Origin: Streptomyces nymphaeiformis
Lineage (GTDB): Bacteria > Actinomycetota > Actinomycetes > Streptomycetales > Streptomycetaceae
Assembly (NCBI RefSeq): GCF_014203895.1
Contig: NZ_JACHJY010000003.1
Location: 372,001 to 436,000 of the forward strand
Reading direction: 5' to 3'
DNA length: 64,000 bases
Part shown: positions 33,656 to 41,151 of the stretch, piece after piece
Layout of the letters: every line of letters begins with the position of its first letter
How positions within the stretch are numbered: the stretch's first letter is position 1
Translations under genes and position numbers: made by a program
Notes under the pieces: generated by a model
Databases searched by the model: none
What the model saw: only the letters and a program-made list of their open reading frames with translations
Told to the model about the DNA's origin: nothing

Positions 33656-34317
33656 AGCCGCCTGGTCACCAGGTCGCTGGCCGCGTCGTCGAGGCGGCCG
33701 AGGGACCGGGTCAGGACGTTCAGTGCGTGGTCGAGTTCACCGGGGCGGGGCTGTCCGCCGGCGTTGTGGACGTAGGCGATCTGGTTGATGTTGTTGCCGA
33801 TCCGGGCCAGGGCGGTACGCAGGGCCGCGAGTTCGTCGATGGCCGCGTCGAGTTGTTCGTTGGTGTGCAGGGCAGTCGAACCGCGGGCAGCGGCGAGGCC
33901 GGCGGCGGCGAGGAATCGGGCGACGGTGACGCCGCGCTGCGCGGCGGCGGCGACGATCTCGGCTTTCTCGTCGTCGGAGAGGCGGGTCGTCGTCTTGCGG
34001 GTGCGCTCGCTCGGGTTGCGGCTGCGGCGGCGCGGCTTGCGGTTGGGGAAGGCGGGCGTGCTCGGGCTCGGCTGCTCGCGGTGGTCGTCGTGGTCGGCTT
34101 CTCCCCCGGTGACCGGCGCCCCCTGGTGCCGGTTGCCCGGCTGGTCCCCGTGCGCCCTCGCTCGGGAACCAGCCGGGCTTCCCCCGCCCTCTGGGGCGGG
34201 GGCAAGTGCGTGCGACGGGCCGTAGGACCGTCGTACGCGATAGCTTGCTCCGCCAGGTGCCGTCGTGGGGTCACGCTGCTGTCCGGCGGTGGTCACCGCC
34301 GGGTCGTCGGTGGTCAC
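33652..34317 (-). CDS. MobC-like relaxosome protein
   Basis: This 221-residue protein is basic and Pro-rich for the first ~110 residues. A ribbon-helix-helix-like segment follows (TTRLSDDEKAEIVAAAAQRGVTVARFLAAA). The MobC-type motif comes next: ELAALRTALARIGNNINQIA. MobC proteins bind the transfer origin and help the relaxase nick. The stop overlaps the relaxase start, and the start overlaps the stop of the 74-residue upstream gene (ATGA). Confidence 0.85.
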   Translation of the reverse strand: MTTDDPAVTTAGQQRDPTTAPGGASYRVRRSYGPSHALAPAPEGGGSPAGSRARAHGDQPGNRHQGAPVTGGEADHDDHREQPSPSTPAFPNRKPRRRSRNPSERTRKTTTRLSDDEKAEIVAAAAQRGVTVARFLAAAGLAAARGSTALHTNEQLDAAIDELAALRTALARIGNNINQIAYVHNAGGQPRPGELDHALNVLTRSLGRLDDAASDLVTRRL

Positions 34318-34538
34318 CGGCTCGTCTCGGGGTTCTGCTGCTGGATTTCGCGGACGAGTTCCTCGATCCAGTCCATGGCGAGGACCGGGTGATGGAGGGT
34401 CCAGGGGCGGCTGTGCTGCTCTCGTTGCACGATCCAGGTGGTTTCGGGGCCGGACTGGGCGCGGTGGAGATGACCGCGCTGGTGAAGAACGGTCAGCCAG
34501 GAGTCGACTTCGGCGGGAGTGGCCGGGTGGGTGCGCAT
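34314..34538 (-). CDS. Small hypothetical protein coupled to MobC
   Basis: This is a 74-residue soluble protein (PATPAEVDSWLTVLHQRG..., MDWIEELVREIQQQ). It overlaps the MobC start by four bases and so is co-translated. No domain is recognised. It may be a minor relaxosome or regulatory part. Confidence 0.6.
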   Translation of the reverse strand: MRTHPATPAEVDSWLTVLHQRGHLHRAQSGPETTWIVQREQHSRPWTLHHPVLAMDWIEELVREIQQQNPETSR

Positions 34539-34590
34539 CGGGTGTTCTCCGCTTCTGCTCTGGAGGGCTGCGGGGCGGGTGTCCGGAGCG

Positions 34591-35247
34591 GGTGACCGGC
34601 TGGCGTGACCGGCTCGGTCACCCGCTCCGTGGTGTCCGGTCAGTTCCGGGTGGAGGTGACCAGCTGTCCGTGCTGGGCGCGGAGCTGGGCCATCAGGGCG
34701 GTCAGGGTGTCGCTGGAGAGCGGGATCTGCTGACCGCGGATCGCCTGGGCGACCACCTTGCGGGTCAGCTTGTCCTCGGCCCTGACCGCTGACCGGGCGA
34801 TCTTCAGCAGTTCCTCGGTGTCCGGGTCGGGCCGCCGGTCACCCGGTGTCCGAACCTCTCGGTCAGTGACCGGCGGGGTGGTGACCGCAGCCGGGCTGTC
34901 CTGGTCGCTGGTGACCGGGGCGGTGTCGTCCGGGCGGTCAGTGACCGGCCGAGCCGAGTCCGACTGTCCGGGCAGGTCAGCGGCCTCCTGCGACTGTCCC
35001 CGGTCATCGGTGACCGGGTTGCTGCTGCCCACCGGGGCCCTGTCCCCGGTCAGTGACCTGGAGGCAGGAGCCTGCTTTTCCAGGGACAGTGGCGACCGGT
35101 CGGTGAGGGCGGTGACCGGCTGGCCGACCTTGACCTGACCGACCGCCGACCGGTTCTGACCGACCCGGTCAGTCCGGGTGACCGCGACGGCGTTGCGCGG
35201 GTCACCCTGACCCGGGTGACCGGGCTGACCGAGGTCCTCGCGGTCAC
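34591..35247. repeat. Cluster of GTGACCGG-type repeats
   Basis: The octamer GTGACCGG or its complement recurs about nine times, with many near-matches (GGTGACCG, GTCAGTGACC, CTGACCG). The cluster covers the gap between the 74-residue gene and the DUF2637 gene and most of the latter's C-terminal coding half. In the protein it appears as repeated PVTDR-like steps. A cis-acting role such as a transfer locus or replication-protein site is possible. Confidence 0.5.
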
Positions 35248-35683
35248 TGCCCTTGACCGGCCCCCGGGCGATGAGGATGTAGAGGTGGACGGCGCCGGCC
35301 AAGGCGAGCGGGGCGATGGTGGACAGCACCGCGACCACCGTGTCCCCGAGCCGGAGCCCGGTGCCGGCGACCGCGTCCTCGTTGAGCCGCACCGCGTGGA
35401 GCGCGTTGGCCCAGATGCTGGCGGCGGTGGCCGTGCCGAAGAGCGTCCAGACGTAGAGCCGGGCGCGCAGCGGTGCGTCGCGGAGGACCAGGAGCGCCCG
35501 GACGCCGTACGCGATGAACCCGTCGATCACCAGGGGGAAGAGGTAGGTGAGGAAGCCTCGGATGTGGATGGCGACGGCCATCTGCTGCAGCGCGTCGTAC
35601 GACAGTGCGCATCCCGCGCCGCCGAGGGCGATGACGACCGCGCGGTCCCAGCCGGATATGTGCGCCGTCTTCGGCGCGGTCAT
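34640..35683 (-). CDS. DUF2637 membrane protein
   Basis: ATG 35683 gives 347 residues; an in-frame GTG at 35692 overlaps the WhiB-like stop (GTGA). The N-terminal ~130 residues have four hydrophobic helices: VVIALGGAGCALSYDALQQM, GFLTYLFPLVIDGFIAYGV, LYVWTLFGTATAASIWANAL and VVAVLSTIAPLALAGAVHLYI. This matches the DUF2637 pattern. The cytoplasmic tail is a long Asp/Thr/Pro repeat region ending in a helical segment (LTRKVVAQAIRGQQIPLSS). DUF2637 proteins occur on streptomycete plasmids, where some are called spread proteins. Confidence 0.8.
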   Translation of the reverse strand: MTAPKTAHISGWDRAVVIALGGAGCALSYDALQQMAVAIHIRGFLTYLFPLVIDGFIAYGVRALLVLRDAPLRARLYVWTLFGTATAASIWANALHAVRLNEDAVAGTGLRLGDTVVAVLSTIAPLALAGAVHLYILIARGPVKGSDREDLGQPGHPGQGDPRNAVAVTRTDRVGQNRSAVGQVKVGQPVTALTDRSPLSLEKQAPASRSLTGDRAPVGSSNPVTDDRGQSQEAADLPGQSDSARPVTDRPDDTAPVTSDQDSPAAVTTPPVTDREVRTPGDRRPDPDTEELLKIARSAVRAEDKLTRKVVAQAIRGQQIPLSSDTLTALMAQLRAQHGQLVTSTRN

Positions 35684-35688
35684 GGCGG

Positions 35689-36255
35689 TCACGCCGCCGT
35701 CCCGAAGTCGTCGCGGCCCAGACGCTCTCCGCTGACCTCGCTTGGCGTGGTGGTCGTCTCGGGTTGGTCCAGGTCTCGGTTGCGCAGGGCGCGGCGGAGT
35801 TCGCGGTACCGCTTCTGGGCGTGCTCCTCGGTGATCTTCAGAAGCCAGGCGAGGCGCTGCTCGGTCACCCCGTGGCGGTAGGCGGCGCGGATGACCGCGC
35901 GGCGCTCGGCCTTGGTGAGGTGGATGTCGCGGCCGGCGATGGTGTCGTTGACGCGGCTGTAGTCGAGGCGGTGGGCGATCTTCTCGTGCAGAGGTCCGCG
36001 CTCCTCCTCGGTCAGTCCGCCTCGGATGCCGTCGGTGTCGCCGGCTTCCAGGGCGGCGTCCAGGCAGGCGCGTCGGACCGGGCACTGGCCGCACAGCGCC
36101 TTCGCTGCGGTGATCTTGTCGGTCTCATCGGGGTCCGGGAAGAAGATCTCCGGGTCCACCGGGTTGTACTCGGTGCTCTGGCAGACGGCCTCGTCCCGCC
36201 AGGTGTGGTCGCCGAGCGACCGGTGGCGGACAGGGCTGTGCGTCGTGCTGGTCAT
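35689..36255 (-). CDS. WhiB-like Fe-S regulator with long C-terminal extension
   Basis: Cys25, Cys55, Cys58 and Cys64 (AVC, ALCGQCPVRRAC) and a GIRGG turn at 76-80 fit the WhiB fold that holds a 4Fe-4S cluster and binds sigma factor. The usual GVWGG turn reads GIRGG. At 188 residues it is about twice the usual length. Residues ~95-160 form an extra helical, basic region (LTKAERRAVIRAAYRHGVTEQRL...) that could be a second DNA-binding domain. It lies in the replication operon between the DnaC-like gene and the DUF2637 gene. Confidence 0.9.
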   Translation of the reverse strand: MTSTTHSPVRHRSLGDHTWRDEAVCQSTEYNPVDPEIFFPDPDETDKITAAKALCGQCPVRRACLDAALEAGDTDGIRGGLTEEERGPLHEKIAHRLDYSRVNDTIAGRDIHLTKAERRAVIRAAYRHGVTEQRLAWLLKITEEHAQKRYRELRRALRNRDLDQPETTTTPSEVSGERLGRDDFGTAA

Positions 36256-36373
36256 GCGGGGTGCTCCGATCGCTCTCCGCGCGCAGGGGCGTCGGCGGAG
36301 AGGTGCGCTGGGTCGGGGAAGGGCTCGGGGCGGCGCGCAGAAGGCGCGGCCCGGCGTGGCGGCCTGGGGCGGG

Positions 36374-37072
36374 TCAGGCCGCGAGGCGGTGCCGTCTGCG
36401 GTCGACCTGCTCGAACTCGACCCGGGTGGTCATCTGTGCGAGCCGGGAGGCGACGCGGTCGCCGAGGTGGGACCGGAGGTCCCTGATCGCCAGGTTGGTG
36501 GTGATCAGGGTCGGGAGCTCGTAGTTGTACCGGCGGTTGATCAGCCGGTACGTCACTTCCTCGACCCATTCGCTGGCCTTGGCCGCGCCGAGGTCGTCGA
36601 TGATCAGCAGCGGGCAGCGGCTGACGGCGGCAAGCTCTCGCTCGCTGTCGGCTCCGGGCCGGGGCCGCAGGTCGGCGTACAGGTCGGCGGCGGTGGTCGC
36701 GCGCCAGCGCACGCCGACTCCGCTCTGCACCAGCTTCCGGACCGCCCCGTACGCCTGGTGCGTCTTGCCCGCGCCGACGACACCGGCCATCAGCAGGCTG
36801 GGTCCGGTGGCGATCTGTCGCCTGGCTCCCTGGTTGGGGGCGACGGCGGCCTCGGCGACGGTCCGGACCCAGGCCAGGACCTGGGGGTGGTCGGCGACGG
36901 CGGCCCGGTAGCGCGGGGGCATCCCGGCCGACAGCGCCTCCAACGGGGAGACTGTCTCGGGCTCCTGGACTGGTGCGGCGCCGGGGTCGATGTTGCGGGC
37001 GGCCAGGATCCGGGCCATCCGGTGCAGGGTGCCCTCGCCGAGGGTCTGCGGTTCGCGGTGACGGGTGCGCAT
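36374..37072 (-). CDS. DnaC/IstB-like helicase-loader ATPase
   Basis: ATG 37072 overlaps the upstream stop (TGATG) behind GAGGAGCT. The 232 residues contain Walker A AGVVGAGKTH, Walker B CPLLIIDDLG, sensor-like PTLITTNLAI and the arginine-containing GDRVASRLAQM, the AAA+ set of DnaC-type loaders. It would load the replicative helicase at the element's origin. It pairs with the initiator-like gene upstream, as in phage replisome-organiser/loader pairs. Confidence 0.85.
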   Translation of the reverse strand: MRTRHREPQTLGEGTLHRMARILAARNIDPGAAPVQEPETVSPLEALSAGMPPRYRAAVADHPQVLAWVRTVAEAAVAPNQGARRQIATGPSLLMAGVVGAGKTHQAYGAVRKLVQSGVGVRWRATTAADLYADLRPRPGADSERELAAVSRCPLLIIDDLGAAKASEWVEEVTYRLINRRYNYELPTLITTNLAIRDLRSHLGDRVASRLAQMTTRVEFEQVDRRRHRLAA

Positions 37073-38091
37073 CACAGCTCCTCGGCGTAGGCGGCAGCGG
37101 CGTTGGCCGGGTTGGTCCACGCCTGATGGGCGGGCACGTTAGGCCGGATTCCCGGCCGCGCCAAGCCACCGGGGCTTGCGTTCATGGCCTCGTTGACCAT
37201 GCTGGTCAGCACGCTCGGGTGCTTGGGGTTGGCCGCGAAATTCGCCAGCCCGGCACGGATGTGCTCCGGCGCGATGCCCTCGCCAAGGAGCTTCTTGGTG
37301 ATCCGGCCGAGGTGTCCGATCAGGTCGTTGGGCGGGCGCTCGTCGCAGGCCGCGACGTACTCGCCGACGAGCTGGTTGGCCGAGACGCCAGCTGCGGGCG
37401 CCGGGCGCCCCGTAGGGACAAGAGATCCAGGATCCAAGATCCTAGATCCAGGCGCCGAGCCCTCTCCTACCCTTCGGGGAAGGCTCGGGGAGTCCTCTGA
37501 GAATGCCCCCTGACCTGCACTCTTCATTCCATCCTGGCTAAGAGCATCGCCCTCGATGTCGGCGGCTTCGTGCCAGTCGGCGGAGACCCCACCCACGTGT
37601 CCGGAAGGCGTCGAGGTGGTCTTGGCGGGCAGGTCGAGGGTTCGGGGAGCGTTCGGCGAGGTCTCGGTGAGTCCTCGGGGAGCAGTAAACGAGCCCTCGG
37701 TCTGCTTGGTGCAGGAGCCCTTGCAGGGCGCGCACCGGTCGGCAACCTGGTGCTGCGGGCAGGAGGGCAGACGCGACTGGCTCGGCTTGTCGATCTTCTG
37801 GTGGTCAGACCAGGTCACGATGTGGAGGTACCTGCGGCCGTCGCAGCCGGTGTACCGGCAGATCAGGCCGGCGGTCGCGAGCTGGTGAAGGTCGTCTTCG
37901 ACGTGGACCGAGGTGTGCTCGGCGCGGAGAGGCCAGAGGAGTCCGGCGATGATCGCGGCGTTGTCGCGGTGGCGGCCGTGGTCGTCGGCTTGGGTGAGCA
38001 GTCCGAAGAAGGTCCGCTCGGCTTCGACGCGCACCTCGGCGAGCGACTCGGAGGTGAACGCTTCCGGCTTGATGGTTCGTATCCGCGCCAT
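37072..38091 (-). CDS. Replication-initiator-like protein (phage replisome organiser type)
   Basis: This is a 339-residue protein. Residues ~1-110 look like a winged helix: ARIRTIKPEAFTSESLAEV, TFFGLLTQADDHGRHRDNAA, then DLHQLATAGLICRYTGCDG and YLHIVTWSDHQKID. A Cys/His cluster (SCPQHQ, CAPCKGSC) follows. The middle is Ser/Pro-rich, and the C-terminus (~240-320) is a helical DnaD-like segment (YVAACDERPPNDLIGHLGRI). Placed directly before a DnaC-like loader, it is the best candidate for the origin-binding protein. Confidence 0.75.
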   Translation of the reverse strand: MARIRTIKPEAFTSESLAEVRVEAERTFFGLLTQADDHGRHRDNAAIIAGLLWPLRAEHTSVHVEDDLHQLATAGLICRYTGCDGRRYLHIVTWSDHQKIDKPSQSRLPSCPQHQVADRCAPCKGSCTKQTEGSFTAPRGLTETSPNAPRTLDLPAKTTSTPSGHVGGVSADWHEAADIEGDALSQDGMKSAGQGAFSEDSPSLPRRVGEGSAPGSRILDPGSLVPTGRPAPAAGVSANQLVGEYVAACDERPPNDLIGHLGRITKKLLGEGIAPEHIRAGLANFAANPKHPSVLTSMVNEAMNASPGGLARPGIRPNVPAHQAWTNPANAAAAYAEEL

Positions 38092-38092
38092 G

Positions 38093-38419
38093 TCAGCGGC
38101 CCCGCCCAGGGGCGATCAGGTCGCTGCCGGTGAGAGTGGCGTCGGCAAGGTGGAAGGTGTGCGGCCGGGTCCAGTCCGTCTCCGGCCAGACCCGCAGGAT
38201 CCAGCGGGCGGCGACCCTGACGGTCGCACGGTTCGGCCCCAGGGGCTTCCCGGCCTCGTCCTTCACGGTGGCGTGCAGGTGGGGCCACCTCTTCTTCGGG
38301 TCGTTGAGACTGACCCGGATGGTGGCCGCGCCCGGGATCATGTCCGCGAGCTGGGCCGCGAGGCGATGCTGGCGGTCGGTGTCCGGGCAGGCCGGGGTTC
38401 CGCCCGGCATGGCGAGCAT
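38093..38419 (-). CDS. Hypothetical first gene of the replication operon
   Basis: ATG 38419 has GGAG 7 bp upstream and gives 108 residues; the longer frame to 38500 starts within a hairpin. The sequence includes ADMIPGAATIRVSLND, HLHATVKDEAGKPLGPNRATVRVAARW and a WPETDW motif, which suggests a beta-rich fold. It ends 1 bp before the initiator ATG. No family is recognised. Confidence 0.65.
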   Translation of the reverse strand: MLAMPGGTPACPDTDRQHRLAAQLADMIPGAATIRVSLNDPKKRWPHLHATVKDEAGKPLGPNRATVRVAARWILRVWPETDWTRPHTFHLADATLTGSDLIAPGRGR

Positions 38420-38495
38420 GCGATACTCCGTTTTTCGTAGGAGCGCGGTGCGGCGGTTCTCGTGCAAAAGCCCCGCCGCTCGCGTGATGCGTATG

Positions 38496-38513
38496 GGCAC
38501 CTCTCGGGGTGCC
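38496..38513 (+). repeat. Hairpin preceding the T-tailed terminator
   Basis: GGCACC (38496-38501) pairs with GGTGCC (38508-38513) around a TCTCGG loop. It is adjacent to the stronger hairpin, so the pair may form one structured RNA. Confidence 0.45.
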
Positions 38514-38516
38514 AGC

Positions 38517-38557
38517 CCGGCGCTTGGGAGTTGGTAGCTCCCGGGCGCCGGTTTTTT
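38517..38557 (+). terminator. Rho-independent terminator with T6 tail
   Basis: A continuous 14-bp stem (38517-38530 with 38538-38551, including two T-G wobbles) closes a 7-nt loop and is followed by six T. It reads rightward, antisense to the replication-operon leader, with no rightward gene upstream. A textbook T-tailed terminator is rare in Streptomyces. Confidence 0.75.
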
Positions 38558-38969
38558 ATTGCCCCGTCACGGGCCGTGCGCTCGCATTCGTCCCACCTCC
38601 TCTCCAGTGCTCGATCCGCCCCTCTTTGGGGCGCCGCCCGGCGGGGGACGACGAACATACGTAGACACCTGCGGCAAGTCCATCCCCGACTCGTTACAGG
38701 TCGCACAGGGCTCGCGATAGCTGGTGTCGGGGAAGGTTCCCCCGACCGGCCGGCAACCGCTGGACCGAATCCGACGGCGCGTTGCGCGAACGGTCACGAC
38801 AACGCAAAACGCATAGAGGTCCCCCAGGGCTGGCACCATAGAGAGCCGGAGCCCGGCCAGCAGGTGCGATACGGAAACGTACGTCAGTTGCGTAGATGTA
38901 TCAAGTCTGGGCTACAGTTGCCCCAGAGGCCGCCACCACCGGCCCGATCGCCACCCCGCAGGAGTTCAT

Positions 38970-39842
38970 GTGCCACGTCAGTTCGACGGCAGCCGCGTAC
39001 GTGCTGTCCGACGGGGCAAGGACCTCCATCAGAAGGAATTGGCCGAGATGGTGGGCGTCAGCGCCCCCACGGTCGCTCGATGGGAGGGCGGCCAGGACTT
39101 CCCAAAGGGCGAGAAGCTCCCCGCGATTGCAGATGCGCTCGGTCAGCCGCTCGATTCCCTTTTCCCCCACGACGGTCCGCCGGACCTGCAGCTCCTGCGC
39201 TGCGACGCCGGCCTCAGCGTCGCGGAGGCCGCTGCGATCATCGGCGCGAGCCGCGTGCCGGTGAGCAACGCCGAATCCGGCCGGCGCCGACTCAGTGATG
39301 CTTACGTGCAGCCGCTCGCACAGGCATACGGGGTGACCGAAGAGGAATTGCTGGCCGCCCAGGACTGCTCGTTCGGGATTCGCCCCAGGGCCTCGCATGA
39401 CGAGCACGCGTCCGCACCCCGCACGGTGGGAGAGAAGATCAACTATCTCCTGCAGCACGGGTACGTTGGCCAGGAAGCGCCCTCCGATGAGGAAATTGCG
39501 CGGATCGTCAACGAGCATGCGGGCGTGGCGGCCGTCACCGCCGACGACATCGCCGCCCTTCGTACAGGTGCCACAACGGAGGCTTCTGATGTGGTGCGTG
39601 CCGGCCTAGCTGAGGCGCTTCAGGTCGACGCGGCCCTCTTCCAGGACGATGCCGAGGTCGACCCTGCGGCCCGCGAATTCCTGGAGGCACTCCGCTTCCT
39701 CGGCTCGATTCACCGGGGGCAGATCCTCGGCCTGGCTGCCCGCGGCAACGGCGGGGGCCTGTCTGCCGAGATGATGGCCAAGATCAACGAGCTTGTCGGA
39801 GAGCTGAAGCACAAGCTGCCCGAGGTGCAGGACGGGCAGTGA
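38970..39842 (+). CDS. Double Cro/C1-type HTH regulator
   Basis: GTG 38970 has AGGAG five bases upstream and gives 290 residues. Two XRE-type helix-turn-helix units are visible: residues ~8-65 (LHQKELAEMVGVSAPTVARWE) and ~72-130 (LSVAEAAAIIGASRVPVSNAE). The C-terminal half (~150-290) is helical and acidic (YLLQHGYVGQEAPSDEEIARIV..., ALRFLGSIHRGQILGLAARG). It is divergent from the replication operon and probably represses it or the element as a whole. Confidence 0.8.
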   Translation: MPRQFDGSRVRAVRRGKDLHQKELAEMVGVSAPTVARWEGGQDFPKGEKLPAIADALGQPLDSLFPHDGPPDLQLLRCDAGLSVAEAAAIIGASRVPVSNAESGRRRLSDAYVQPLAQAYGVTEEELLAAQDCSFGIRPRASHDEHASAPRTVGEKINYLLQHGYVGQEAPSDEEIARIVNEHAGVAAVTADDIAALRTGATTEASDVVRAGLAEALQVDAALFQDDAEVDPAAREFLEALRFLGSIHRGQILGLAARGNGGGLSAEMMAKINELVGELKHKLPEVQDGQ

Positions 39843-40232
39843 CGCCGTCGGCGAGTGCTCCTCGGAGCTTGGCCTGTATGAGGCGTTTCCGCTCTGTCGG
39901 CTTGGCGTCTGATACTGGCATCGACCGCGCGTGCACCAGGGCCGGTACGAGCTGTTTCGCAGCCGCGTAAGTGGCCGAAACGGCGAAGGGACTACGGCGA
40001 TACCCCTTGCCGGGGTATCGCCGTAGTCCCTTCGCCGTTTGTGTTCCTGGCGCTCCAGCGCCGAGGGCGGAGGCTCGCTCACCCTCCGCGTCCACTACCT
40101 CCATGACCGCCCGCCCAAGCGGGCGAGCGTCGACGTCCTGGGCGAGTTTGCTGTACCGAGGTGTGGGACAGCAGGGTCGGAGGCTCACTTCGATATCGAG
40201 ACCGGTCGGACCGCCGTGCGGCCGACGCCGGG
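39843..40232. other. Right-end intergenic region
   Basis: This region lies between the double-HTH regulator and the convergent HAD gene. It contains the 29-bp inverted repeat at 39978-40040 and a low-confidence ORF (40039-40236). No attachment site or tRNA is recognisable, although the element's right boundary may lie near here. Confidence 0.35.
39978..40040. terminator. 29-bp perfect inverted repeat
   Basis: Arms 39978-40006 and 40012-40040 are perfectly complementary over 29 bp around a 5-nt TTGCC loop. The right arm ends in TTT and the left begins with AAA, so it can end transcription from both sides. It lies between convergent genes. Confidence 0.75.
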
Positions 40233-40236
40233 CTAG
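40039..40236 (+). CDS. Possible small protein
   Basis: A 65-residue frame (LTLRVHYLHDRPPKRASVDV..., EFAVPRCGTAGSEAHFDIET) has fair GC bias at third positions. It starts inside the inverted repeat, lacks a ribosome-binding site and overlaps the HAD gene end by 4 bp. It may be a remnant or non-coding. Confidence 0.25.
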   Translation: MCSWRSSAEGGGSLTLRVHYLHDRPPKRASVDVLGEFAVPRCGTAGSEAHFDIETGRTAVRPTPG

Positions 40237-40862
40237 GACGCCGTAAGGTCCACGCCGAGCATCTCGGAGAGAGTGGCCACCGTCTGCCGGGGGTCCTGGT
40301 TGTGCACCCCTGCGAGGCCGAGCTGCTCTGCTACCTGAACGTACGCTTCGGTGTCGTCGACGAAGACGCACTCCTCGGCGGGCATTTCCATGAGCTTGAG
40401 CGTGATCTCGAAGAGCTCCGGGTCAGGCTTGCGCAGCAGGTGCTGCTCGGAGATCACCACGACGTCGTACAGCCGCTCAAGCTCGTAGCCGGCGTACAGG
40501 TCCCACGGGGTGAGTCCCACGCTGTTGGACAGGATGCCCACCTTGATCCCGGCCCGCCTCGCCGCAGCAGCCGCATTGATCATCAGCGGCTCGGGGCGAA
40601 GGTCGCCGAAGATCCGGCCCATCAGGTTGTCAGCCGGCACGCCCAGCATCTTGCCGGCGAACTCGTTCCACTCAGTCTGGGAGACCGCTCCGCGCTCGAG
40701 GTCGCTGGTGATCCGGACGCCCTCCTCGTCCTTGTACAGGGCCGTGAGGCAGGCGCCCTGGGGGAGGCCCTCGCGCTGCTCGAACGCGAGCACTGCGGGC
40801 AGCAGCGGAGTGGTGAGAACGCCTCCGAAATCGAGGATGAGGCCCGTGCGGCGGTTGGACAT
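40233..40862 (-). CDS. HAD-superfamily phosphatase (subfamily IA type)
   Basis: The 209 residues carry the HAD motifs: DFGGVL (nucleophile Asp; the second Asp is replaced, as in some IA members), ILSNS (motif II), RKPDPELF (motif III Lys) and VFVDDTE (motif IV). The helical cap lies between residues ~20 and 95. The substrate is unknown. It reads leftward, 290 bp downstream of the MAB_1171c-like gene. Confidence 0.85.
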   Translation of the reverse strand: MSNRRTGLILDFGGVLTTPLLPAVLAFEQREGLPQGACLTALYKDEEGVRITSDLERGAVSQTEWNEFAGKMLGVPADNLMGRIFGDLRPEPLMINAAAAARRAGIKVGILSNSVGLTPWDLYAGYELERLYDVVVISEQHLLRKPDPELFEITLKLMEMPAEECVFVDDTEAYVQVAEQLGLAGVHNQDPRQTVATLSEMLGVDLTAS

Positions 40863-41151
40863 GCGAGAACTCCAGATTGCTGAGATTTCGGACGCCCATC
40901 CAGACCGGATAGCGTCACTGCCCGGCTACACGTGGCGACGGGAGTAGAGGTGCGTCGCAGGCCGGGGTGCACTTACGAGGCGGAGCAAGACCTATCAGTC
41001 CGCATCACCCACGGTACCAGCCCAGTTCATGCGCCGGACGGTGCCAAATCTCACCTACCGGCCCGCCATTCAAGATCGCCATGCAGCCTGGTTTCGATCG
41101 TCGGGAGATAGGGCCTGAACCGATAAATCAGACTGCGAAGGTAACGGCAGG

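Larger units (their letters stand above)
38420..38969. other. Divergent control region between replication operon and double-HTH regulator
   Basis: This 550-bp region holds two hairpins at 38496-38551 and a tiny leftward ORF (ATG 38587, six codons MRAHGP, behind GGAGAGGAGG). Near the regulator start are the palindrome ACGTACGT (38878-38885) and two CAGTTGC copies. Just upstream of GTG 38970, TTGCGT and TACAGT ~19 bp apart form a weak promoter candidate. Weak leftward ORFs at 38567-38839 are not convincing. Confidence 0.45.

Noticed and set aside
34591..35247. CRISPR-like array
   Set aside because: The repeated units are 8 bp and irregularly spaced within a coding region; there are no direct repeats of CRISPR length and no cas genes.
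38567..38839. A 90-codon leftward ORF in the control region
   Set aside because: No ribosome-binding site at its start and poor coding bias; only the last six codons follow a strong site.
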